Shown here: piece by piece, positions 55,248-64,000 of the stretch | Numbering within the stretch: the first letter of the stretch is position 1 | Layout: the number at the start of each line of letters is the position of its first letter | Position numbers and translations under genes: made by a program | Assembly (NCBI RefSeq): GCF_937616625.2 | Contig: NC_065577.1 | Location: 38,903,001 to 38,967,000, forward strand | Source of the DNA: Mercurialis annua | Taxonomy: Eukaryota > Streptophyta > Magnoliopsida > Malpighiales > Euphorbiaceae | Reading direction: 5' to 3' | DNA length: 64,000 nucleotides | The notes under the pieces: model-generated | What the model was told of the DNA's origin: nothing | Database searches by the model: none | Seen by the model: only the letters and a program-made list of their open reading frames with translations

Positions 55248-58200
55248 TGTAATATCCCGTAAAATTTTGAAGTTTAAGTTACGAGTTCCGGTAACAATTT
55301 AGTTGTCGACGTAATTAAATTTATTGTCGATTCGGAAATGGTTTAATTTTAAGTCCGGGTTCGAAAAAGGTTAATTAAAGTCCAGGTTTCGAAAATATAT
55401 TTTTTATTAAAAAAAAAAAAAAAAAAAAACGAATTCGGGTTGAGTTTCGGTCCAACCAGAATTGGTTGGACCAGGTCTCGTTGAACCGAGACCTGGTCTC
55501 GTACGGGAAATGCAGGTCTCGTTCGAGACCTGCTACGGATTGATAGGGGGACGGTTTTCTGCTCCTGATTTCCAGCGATCCTTTTGTTATTTCAAAACGT
55601 TTTGAAAACCGAAATTGTTCACTACTTATCCATCTATCCTAGCCTCTCTTTTCCTCTCAAAAACATTCCAGAAATTCTGCACCAAATTGTCGTGGGAATT
55701 CTAAGTTTGTAGCTTTGAAACTCTGTTTTTAAACTGAAAACGACGTCTCCGTTCGTAAGTGATAACTCTCTCGTTTTAGCTCCAAATTTCGTTCCGTTTG
55801 ATTCCTGAGATTGTAGACTCAGCCATCTACAAGTCCGAGCTTAGTTTTCACACAACGGTACGTTATCTTTCTCGTAATTGCTGTAACCGTTGCCGCGTTT
55901 ACGTAAATTCTGTTTTTGAGTTTTAAATCGACCTCTTGGGATTTCAATTCGTTTGGCAGCCGTTCGGAGGTCGAAATCAATTCCGTTTGTTTCCCGTGAA
56001 AGTAGACTCACGCATCTACGTTTCTACACCTTTCGTTCGTCAAACGGTACGTAAACGAACCCGTAATAATCGATGTCGTTTCGTCGTTTTTCACGTGCTA
56101 CTTGGTCCTATTTGTTTGGTTCGTTTCTGCCGAGTTGTTTGAGATTTATTAAGGGAAAGTTTGCTGTTCTTGAACGTTTAATTATCTGTCATTGAATTGT
56201 TAAAACTTTTAGTGTGATTGTTAGCTCGTCGTTTCAATTTCTCGGTGATTAAATCTTCAGTTGTCTCGAGCTCGTTTCTTGCTTATGTTAGTTTGGTTAC
56301 TGTAACTGATTTTGGATTTCATTGTTTTGGTTTTGTTTTGCCGAGTTCAATATGCTTTTGATTATGCTTAGGTTAGGAGGTCTTGAGTTGTTAAGGATTG
56401 GTTAGGGAAATGTTTAGAAGAAGCTTGGTTTCGTTTTCTTTGTTTCTGCAAGTATAAGTTGGGTTTGATGGTATGAATAATTGTAGAAGATGACTATGTG
56501 GCAAAGTATGATTGGATATTTTGAATTACTTTTGGTTAAATGGTGGTTTCAATCACTAAGTTTTTGTGTCTAAAATATATTGATTCCTAAACTTATCTTT
56601 TAACTATTTGATATGGATTTTTTGATTTCAATTTACGAAATTGGTTTCGACTTATTAATTAGCGATTTAAATAATAACATTATTTATAATTTGAAATTAC
56701 TTCGGGCATTAATATTTTAAGTTTAAATTAAATATTAATTTTATAATAGTTTATACGTAATATTATATATTGACTATACTAAATAAGTATTGGGGATTTT
56801 ATTTAATTTGAAAGTTGTCAAATTAATTATATTATTTTTAAGGCATAAAAATAATATTTGAATATTTAAAAATTAAATTAATAATTATTGTTTAATTGTT
56901 AAATTGATATTTTTGGCTTAGAATGCCTTTGGAATTAAATTTACATTTTAGCTTTATTTGGTTATTTAATTAATTGAGATAATTGCCGGTAATATTTAAT
57001 TACTTGGGTTTCAAGCTATTGAGTTCTATTTTGATGTTAATTAATATTTTATTTAATATTAATTATAAACTGTGGTTTATAACTCTGATTTTATGGTTGG
57101 GTCGGTTTGGACTTGGGTCACCGACATGTGAGTTTAGCTTGGTAGTTTTGAAAAACTCGGCTAACTCACTATTTGAGGAATTGATTTTATTTATCAATTA
57201 AATATTATTTTAATAATATTTTCGGATTGTATTTAAGTGCGAACTCAATAGTCTTGAATTAATTACGGCATTGCAATTTATTTGTAAAATTGTGTTTCTC
57301 TGTGATTTATCTGGTTATTTAATCGTGCTAGTCCTACGTGGAGTCTAGAGATCTTAGAGTTAGGGGTCGTACGGATTTTAACCTATTTATTATTTTAGAC
57401 CCGTCGACTGCTCGTGCTTCGGAGTCTACGCAGGGTTAGCTGTTTGCCAAGATCACGTGGATAAGCAAGCAGTGAGTTTGTAGTGCTATTTACCGCTTTA
57501 TTAAGTACCGCAATTTATTTTAATATTATAAATGTTTGCGAACTGTTTTTACGGATTATGGAACTGGATTGAAACGAGCTACTCGATAGGCTTGTATCGA
57601 GACTGTGTGCACCGGTAAGTACTCTGGGAAACGGCAGACTAAAGTCTTGCTCACGCTGGTATATTTATTTGACGAGGATTTGTTCCCGTCCACTTTGGGT
57701 TTATCGGTATGCTATGTCATACTTACGCTGGGATCATTTCAATACTGTTTTTCCATAATCATATTATATTAGTATAAAAATGTTTTGATTTAAGGGTTTT
57801 AAACTTAATAAATGTAAGTAGTATTGCGAACTCATCTCAGTATATCTGACCCCGTTGTTTTCCCAAATTTTCCAGGTTTATGATTTGAAAGCTGGTCCAC
57901 TCCGATTCTTTGATTCCTCGGAGGTTTTTATGTTATTAAACTAGTTTCTATTTTTCGAACTCTTAGACCGCAGTAGAACTAGTCATTTATTTCGTTGGAT
58001 TATTATACTTTGGGATTATCGATTTGCTCGATTATTTATTGGCATGTTCACTCCGGAATATTTTATTATTATATTTAAGGCATGCTGTGAATATTTCAGA
58101 TACTTAAATTATTTATATTAGAACTGTAATATAAAGTGCTAGACCTAGGTTGGAGTCTCGGTTGCCCCCGAGCAGTTTTCTGCAGGTTTAAATGGTTAAT

Positions 58201-58287
58201 TGATTTCCGCAAGGCTTGCTACGGGTTTTGGTACAACCATACCCATACCCTAGCGCCGGTCACGATTCATGAAATTGGGTCGTGACA
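55248..58287 (+). repeat. Tekay 3' LTR
   Basis: 3,040 bp, nearly identical to the 5' LTR. The three-base length difference is explained by one A in the poly-A run and a 2-bp indel in GAATTC(AG)TAAG. Its last bases now supply the stop codon of the adjacent MULE transposase gene. Confidence 0.95.
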
Positions 58288-58711
58288 TATAGTGATCGTT
58301 TGCATGTTTTTTTATTGTGACCCTTCTTCTTGCAAACCGTGCATGTATTCTTTGACCTTTTTTCATGTCCTGCCACTATGCGTTTCTTCTTCGGTCTCCC
58401 CGATTTTGTTCTTGATTCTGGAGGCAGCACGATTTTATCTTTTACTTCTTGAGGTGTATTCCATGTTGACTTATTCGTCATTGGATACACAGTGTGAATG
58501 TACGTGTTGACATACGTCTCCTTCATGTAGTACTTTGAACAATAGAACAAAGGATCTTTGTTGTATTTCCTGATTACAGCAACTGCGTGCGGACACGGTA
58601 TTTTGTCTGTTTGAAATCTTCGGCAGCAGCATGTCTGTGTGTCCAAATTGACCGAGAAGGGAGTTTTTGTTTTAGTGACAGTATATATATTGTCATTTGC
58701 AGGGCTTACCT

Positions 58712-58974
58712 GAGAAAAAAGAATTGAGTTAGAAAACCAATTTTTGGTCATCCACATCAACAGGAAAGCAACAGGAAATCAACAGCAGGTCAACAACACG
58801 AGAAAAAAGAATTGAGTTAGGAATCTAATTTTTGGTCATCCACATCAACAGGAAAGCAACAGGAAATCAACAACAGGTCAACAACACGAGAAAAAAGAAT
58901 TGAGTTAGGAATCCGATTTTGGTCATCCACATCAACAGGAAAGCAACAGGAAATCAACAACAGGTCAACAACAC
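58712..58974. repeat. 88-bp tandem repeat, three units, in a transposase intron
   Basis: Units begin at 58712, 58800 and 58888 with GAGAAAAAAGAATTGAGTTA and differ at few positions. Each contains several ATCAACA-type words. The repeat fills almost all of intron 2 and includes the branch/acceptor side; only the unit next to exon 3 has the AG acceptor. Confidence 0.93.
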
Positions 58975-60654
58975 AATAGTTTTGAAAATGGGTTTACCGT
59001 CAGATTCAGAGATCGAATGTAGCTTTTATTCAATATATCCTCTGCCACTTTTGTCATATCTGTTTTTAATGATCTTGCACAGTTTCTATTTGCATGAGTC
59101 CACTTTTGCACAAGCGAATGTAGAAATTCGAGCATCGTCGTTATGGGCAGTTCTCTTGCAGCTATATTTGTTGCATTTAAAGATTCTGCAATGTTTGAAG
59201 TCATTGTTGAATACCTATTGCTGGTGGAATGGACTGTCGTCCATTTTTTGAAACCCACTTCAATGAGGTACTACCTTATCTTGGGGTCAAATTTGTCAAG
59301 TTCAGCCATGTGTTTTTCAAACTGCTCAATCGTGTAAGCTTTGGCTGCCCTAAAAAATTGTTCTCTGATTTCACCTTTCGCTCTTCTATATCTTGCTTTG
59401 ACATTGTTGAAAAGATGGTATGTACAAATCCCATGATGTGCTTCCGGGAATACGTTTTCAATTGCTTTTTTAATACTGTCATGTCGATCCGAGATAATGC
59501 ACATTCCTTCCCTCACGCCAAATGTTTCTCTAAGTTTGTTAAAGAACCACTCCCACGAAGCATCGTTTTCAGAATCTACCACACAAAATGCAAGAGGAAA
59601 AATCTTATTTACTGCATCTTGAGTCGCTGCCGTTAGAAGAGTTCCTCCATAAGCTGCTTTGAGGAACGTGCCATCGACTACAATTATCGGCTTGCAAAAA
59701 CCCCATCCTTTAATTGATGCATTCAACGATATGAAAACATAAAGAAATCTGTCTTCTCTTGTTTCTAATTTAGCAACAGACCCGGGATTTGTTGTTTTCA
59801 GCGCGTGTAGATAAGAAGGCAGCAATTTGTATGAATCAGCCGGATGTCCTCTCGTGAGCTCTAATCCCCTCTCTTTTGATCTCCATGCTGTTTGGTAGCT
59901 TAGTTCGACTCCATATTCCTTCTTCATATCTCTAATAATATCGGCAGGCGTGTAAACAGTCTTGAAGTTTGAGTACTTATCCTTTATGAAGTTTCCAACC
60001 AAATCATATGTTGCCTGCCTTTTATCGGCCATCCTTTCCCCAACTTTGCAAGTGTGTACATTGTTAAATTTTCGCACAATGAATACACTTGATTTTTTAT
60101 TTCTCGACGCTCTCAATTTCCATTCACAGCCAGGCTCATTGCATATTGCTATGTACTCAATTTTGCACGACTTGTAAGATCTGAACTGAAAATGATTGTT
60201 GATCGCGTAAATGCTTAGTATAGTCTTTAGTGTGTTCTTGTCTTTGTATTTTTGACCTTCTTCAATTTCTGTCGCCTTTATTTCATTAATGATCGTACTT
60301 TCTATGTAAGGACTCTGCACTTCTTGATCCTCATCTAACAGATTTCCCATGTCCATTGCATACTGAAATATATTTGAAACTGAATTGGAATTATCAACAT
60401 TTGTTGAATTCTCTTGGAGTTCACAGACTGTTGAATTTCTGTTGACATTCTGGTGTGTTGATCTGGACAATGATACATACAATGATAGATCTCTTATTTT
60501 TTGTTCAATTTCAATGCAGAGTGGAAAGTGTGTTGGATCTGTTGATTTTCCTTTCATCTTAAAGTAGAAATTTAAAGCATCATCATCTTGTATTATTATT
60601 GGTGGATAGTCTTCTTTGACCTAGATAAGAGTTTAAAAAAAGAACTGTTTATGC

Positions 60655-60780
60655 AAAAATCAACAACATATCAACATCACATCAACAAGATGTCAACATA
60701 AAAAAAAATTATTATAATCGTTGTACTATTAAAACAACAAGATATCAACAACTTATCAACATAAAGTCAACAACATGTCA
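60655..60780. repeat. ATCAACA word cluster in transposase intron 1
   Basis: Many ATCAACA and GTCAACA words on the + strand (TGTTGAT/TGTTGAC in the sense of transcription). Further words at 61060-61130 lie in the leader as ATCAACATGAAAAC repeats. Confidence 0.75.
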
Positions 60781-61048
60781 TCCAAAATATATCAATTTTA
60801 TACTAATTATATTCTGTCAATATAAATTTTAACAAGTATTTGTAAATTTATAAGTATTAAAATACCTGATACTTGATTTGCATATTTGTGTCTTCTAAAT
60901 CTATTTGTAGCTGTTTGGCTAGTAATTCTTCAAGATGTTGCATACTACAATCTGTTGGAATTAGAAGTCCTTTAACAGCAAAATCTGTGTATTTCAGCTT
61001 ATCATTCCAAAAACCATTGTACTGAACAAAAACTGCAATACTATCCAT

Positions 61049-61722
61049 CCCTGAGACAAAATCAACATGAAAATAAAATCAACATGAAAACAAAATTAAC
61101 ATGAAAACAAAATCAACATGAAAACTGCAATATATTTTATTTTTATATTTAATTCTTTACTTATTAATGATATTCTGTTGATTAATCTAATTAAACTGTA
61201 AATTTAAGAAAATTAAAGTCAACAGCAAGAAATTAAATCTAAACTTGAATTATCTTAACTGTTTCGCTTGAAATTAAGATCTAGGTGTTGCTTCTTCGTA
61301 ATTTGAAGATGAAGATGTCGAATTGATGGAGATAGCTGATGAAGTTTATCAAAATCAGTTCGCGATCAGAAACTGAGGTAGAATAACGATGTATGTTGAC
61401 AGATTAATTTGTTTAAATCTGAGCTGAGGGGAAACAATGATCTGAGAGGAAGAGAGAGAAAGATGAGCTGAGAGGAAGAGAGAGAAGATGAGCTGAGAGG
61501 AAGAGAGAATTTAATGATGAGGAGAGAGAAAATAAATGAAGTTATGATTTTTATGCTATTAGGATTTAATATATAGAATCCGTATGAAAGTAATAAAATA
61601 AGGCGCACATGGTAGTTTAGAAAAGGCAAACTTGGACCCGTATAAAAGATAAGAAATGGGCAAAGTAGGTTGTTTGTGTAAAAAGCCCGTAAATTTTTGA
61701 ATGTTTGAAATCCTCATAACTG
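61049..61722. promoter_or_regulatory. 5' leader/promoter side of the transposase gene
   Basis: On the transcribed strand it is pyrimidine-rich, with three repeats of a GAGCTGAGAGGAAGAGAGAG unit (+ strand, 61440-61510). The terminal inverted repeat candidate follows (about 61630-61722). No other gene. Confidence 0.5.
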
Positions 61723-61732
61723 TCCATATTAT

Positions 61733-62337
61733 TGGCAGCCCGGTAAATTAAACATAAAAAGATACAAGAACCAAACAAATTAGAATAAAGACTATAAAAA
61801 TCCAACTATATATTTTGGATCCATTGACTTATTTTCTTGGTCTTGAGATTCATCACACACCATAAAATATGTCTCTCAGTCAGAAAAAATACATCCTCGA
61901 TATTCTTGCTAATTATGAGAGACTGTTTTAGGATTGTTTTATCTTTGCACATTTTGAGCTAAAGCTACAAACTTATAACGATTCAGACTGAGACTGATGT
62001 GTTGATTCAAGAAAGTTTGTCACTGGTTTTTGCATTTTTTGGGGACTCTCTTCTGTCATGAAAAAGCAAGAAACAAGCTATTATTTCACACTCTTCAGCA
62101 GAAGCAGAGTATCGTTTTCTGACAGCAATTACGATTAAATGTAAATAAATATTTTGAAAAAGATAGGAACTAACAATGAATAAATTAAAAAAATTATAAA
62201 ATTAAATTAAATATTTTAAAAAAGTGGAAATTAACAGGAATTCTTTATTTGATAGGAATGAATGAGAGGGCTCTGTTAGTCCTTGCAATTATAATATATA
62301 TATAGATAAAGCAATTACTTGTTCAAGTTAGGCAAAA
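61733..62337. other. Intergenic DNA
   Basis: No coding frame. Near 62075-62140 one stretch (TCACACTCTTCAGCAGAAGCAGAGTATCG, shown here in part only: TCTTCAGCAGAAGCAGAGTA) resembles the copia RNase H 'SSAEAEYR' codons on the + strand, so a small copia fragment is likely. Confidence 0.4.
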
Positions 62338-62873
62338 GGTATAAAAAAAAATTCTCGTTGTTTTCACAAAAATACAGATCAATATGTTTACTTTTTTGGA
62401 GTAAAATTAAGCCTTTTTTGTTTTCAAATAGAATTAATAACCCCTTTCGTCCATCATCATTAGAAACACTCACTACTAGAATACAAAGAATTACCGACAT
62501 AATTTTTTTAATTTAACGATGAATTTTAGCCTTTTACCAACGGAAAACTTAATTTACTGACGGATTTCAGCCTTTAGTGACGGAAAAATCCGTTGATAAA
62601 ATGCAGTTTTCTAGTAGTGACTCGTTAATAGCTGACATGTCTCTCATAATCATATAGAAAAAAGTTCAAAAATAATTTTAATGTTTAAAATATTTACCGA
62701 AAATTTGATGGATAAGTGCCCAAAAAGTAAGTTAAAAAGATTTATTTGTTCGATTTTAAAATAAGAGAGTTTAATTGTTCAATTCTAAAAGTACAGAGGG
62801 TTAATTGTGCCTAAAAAAATAAAAGGTCTAATATGTATTTTTTTAGAAAAAGTCAAGATTTTTGTTTTTTACC
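62338..62873. mobile_element. Inverted-repeat MITE, GGTATAAAAA family (copy 3), with nested CACTA MITE
   Basis: Outer ends GGTATAAAAAAAAATTC and TTTTTGTTTTTTACC pair, and the interior matches the elements at 3569 and 25283. It is interrupted at 62471-62619. Confidence 0.6.
62471..62619. mobile_element. CACTA MITE with 3-bp TSD and empty site
   Basis: 149 bp; CACTACTAGAA and TTCTAGTAGTG are perfect inverted ends with the TSD ACT (62468-62470, 62620-62622). The related sequence near 25920 reads straight through (ACACTCGTTAATAGCTGACATG). The interior has GACGGA/TCCGT repeats. Confidence 0.9.
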
Positions 62874-63258
62874 TTTTTCCTTTAAGTTACATTAATAAGT
62901 TAAGACATGACATACAAAAATGTTTTTTTTTTAAGGAGTAACAGCATTCGAATTCAGTTAATTGAGATCAACATTAAAATAGATAAGATTGTAACTTAAA
63001 AAGCATAAAGTTCAAATCAAGATGAAAGGAAATGAGGGCTTAATCTATAATTACATTCATCCTTAATTAATTAAAAAGTTAACAATTACACAAATTGTAT
63101 CTTAATAACATCAGATTATGTATCAAAAATAACATCAGATTAATACTCAAGGGTGTTGCTAATAATTTGATCAATCTATCTGCAAAATTTAGTAAAATTT
63201 TATTAATTAATGATAATTATTTATGCTAAAAAAAACAATATACAATTAACAAAATTAC
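62874..63258. other. AT-rich DNA, possibly intron or 3' part of the B3 gene
   Basis: No clear exon seen. More 3' exons of the B3 gene may lie here. Confidence 0.35.
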
Positions 63259-64000
63259 CTCACATAAATCTACAAAGTTCTTTTGCCTTTTATGTTCAGA
63301 TGATTTGGAAGGCCCTGGAGCAAATTTTGTTTTTGATTGGTTGTTGTCACCTGCAAATTTTAATATACAAAACTTAAACAGAGCATAAATTTCTGAAACT
63401 CTAAATCGAAAATCCTGAAACCGAAAAATAGTAAAATGATATTTTTATGAAAAATATTTTCTAAATCATTTTCAGAAAAAGAACCAAATTATAGTACTAC
63501 ATATGACTCAATAAGCTTCCGTAAAACATAGACTTAACTGATGCACAAATAGTCTTACCAGGTGATGGGCAAAAACTGTCGATTTTGATGTCCCGAAAAA
63601 TGGTAACTCGAAACGTAATTGATCTGGCAGAATTAATCATTTCAAAGGCGCAAACATCGCCAGCTTTAATCTGATTATCTTGTACAAATTGTTTCCATCC
63701 GACGTGAAATCTTCGCCTCTCTTTTCCATCCGAATAGCTATTAATGTACTCAAGTGACCAACTTCGCCCATCCGGACCATTGAATATCACATCATCGTGA
63801 TCCTTCCGAAAATATTTGCAGGCAAACACTTTCGGGATGGTTGGCTATATAAGAGACATAAAAAAATTGCACAAATTTCAAATTTCTGACAAACTAAATA
63901 ATTAAAATGTTAATTAATCACTAATAAATTACTTGAAGACTTACTATATTGTAGACTGGATCAACAAGTGATGGTTGCATTGCAATTATGAAATATGGAA
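63259..64000 (-). CDS. B3-domain (REM-like) protein gene, 5' end outside the window
   Basis: Minus strand; three exons visible: 63945-64000 (continues beyond the window), 63559-63844 and 63259-63350, joined in frame at GT-AG borders. The first two form most of one B3 DNA-binding domain: PYFIIAMQPSLV (strand 1), TIPKVFACKYF, FNGPDGRSWSLEYI, FHVGWKQFVQDNQIKAGDVCAFEMI and FRVTIFRD, the standard order of the REM family. The third exon codes for a basic linker (KTKFAPGPSKSSEHKRQK), as between B3 domains in REM proteins. No break is seen. REM proteins are nuclear and many are expressed in reproductive tissue; the role of this one is unknown. Outside the transposons, it is the only clearly undamaged host gene besides NPF copy 1. 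Confidence 0.8.

Larger units (their letters stand above)
46826..58287 (+). mobile_element. Complete Tekay-type chromovirus retrotransposon
   Basis: 11,462 bp: LTRs 46826-49868 and 55248-58287, primer-binding site, gag-pol and polypurine tract, flanked by the TSD TATAG (46821-46825, 58288-58292). By eye the LTRs differ at about seven substitutions and two small indels in 3.04 kb, so the insertion is recent. One in-frame stop interrupts pol. Confidence 0.96.
58260..61048 (-). pseudogene. MuDR-type MULE transposase, one in-frame stop
   Basis: Minus strand, three exons joined at GT-AG borders in phase 0: 60866-61048, 58998-60620 and 58260-58709 (about 750 codons). Exon 1 starts MDSIAVFVQYNGFW, a usual MULE N-terminus. 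Exon 2 holds the zinc-binding DNA domain (CNEPGCEWKLRAS, NNVHTC) and the MULE catalytic core: VVDGTFLK (first D), ISDRHDSI (second D), then HHGICTYHLFNN. Exon 3 has the SWIM finger (CCCRRFQTDKIPCPHA) and a CCHC knuckle (CTVCKKKGHNKKTC). A TAG at 59271-59273, after DPKIR, breaks exon 2; the frame stays open beyond it. The Tekay element lies at the original stop codon: the frame now runs nine codons (YVTTQFHES) into the LTR. The natural end was CKRSL followed by TAA. With the internal stop, it is inactive unless read through. Confidence 0.88.
40264..61722. mobile_element. Large Mutator-like element with Ulp1 and transposase genes, split by Tekay
   Basis: Two convergent genes, Ulp1/DUF1985 (+) and MuDR-type transposase (-), form one element of about 10 kb into which an 11.46-kb Tekay retrotransposon was inserted. 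A candidate 10-bp TSD TCCATATTAT lies at 40254-40263 and 61723-61732. About 60-70 bp inside, the left text (TTTACTTTTATACGGCCCAA) pairs with the right (complement CTTATCTTTTATACGGGTCCAA), so the inverted repeats are real but degenerate. The exact ends are less sure than the genes. Ulp1-bearing MULEs (Kaonashi-type) are a known plant group. Confidence 0.7.

Overview
This is nuclear DNA from a flowering plant, very probably a eudicot. It is AT-rich, its genes are split by GT-AG introns, and it holds plant families: an NRT1/PTR (NPF) transporter, a REM-type B3 protein, a plant mobile domain (PMD) protein, and Tekay and copia LTR retrotransposons. I cannot name the species. Most of the 64 kb is transposable elements inserted into one another. 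Many end points are fixed to the base by matching target-site duplications (TSDs).

The host backbone is an atypical NPF transporter gene in three related copies. Copy 1 (4846-6362, +) has three exons and an open frame of 450 codons. Copy 2 (18552-24660, -) is an inverted duplicate whose third exon is split by a full-length copia element (18918-23504) with identical 252-bp LTRs and a GACAT TSD. Copy 3 (about 37226-40100, -) is a pseudogene that keeps only the 5' part. The upstream DNA was duplicated with the genes, so the copies give empty sites that prove several small insertions.

Region by region: 0-3 kb has a Stowaway MITE and a decayed Ty3 gag. 3.3-6.4 kb is NPF copy 1. 7.3-15.7 kb is a direct duplication of non-coding DNA; one copy holds a Mutator-type inverted-repeat element with a NAC-like fragment, itself split by a 2.66-kb solo LTR. 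13.2-17.3 kb has RNase H and RRM retroelement debris plus degenerate repeats. 18.5-26.7 kb is NPF copy 2. 28.3-32.6 kb is a 4.27-kb Mutator-like element (9-bp TSD) carrying a PMD gene, a convergent OTU-protease remnant and a GC-rich palindrome array inside each end. 32.8-37.2 kb is a hAT element (8-bp TSD) with a frameshifted transposase. About 40.3-61.7 kb is a large Mutator-like element with a 12-exon Ulp1/DUF1985 gene (+) and a MuDR-type transposase gene (-), split by an 11.46-kb Tekay element (46826-58287). 61.7-64 kb has MITEs and the 3' part of a B3 gene.

The strongest leads are the PMD/OTU element with its two palindrome arrays, the Ulp1 + transposase element with an intact accessory gene and a TGTTGA-rich non-coding space, and the Tekay insertion exactly at the transposase stop codon. 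Exon joins, splice sites and TSDs were read by eye. No database search was possible.
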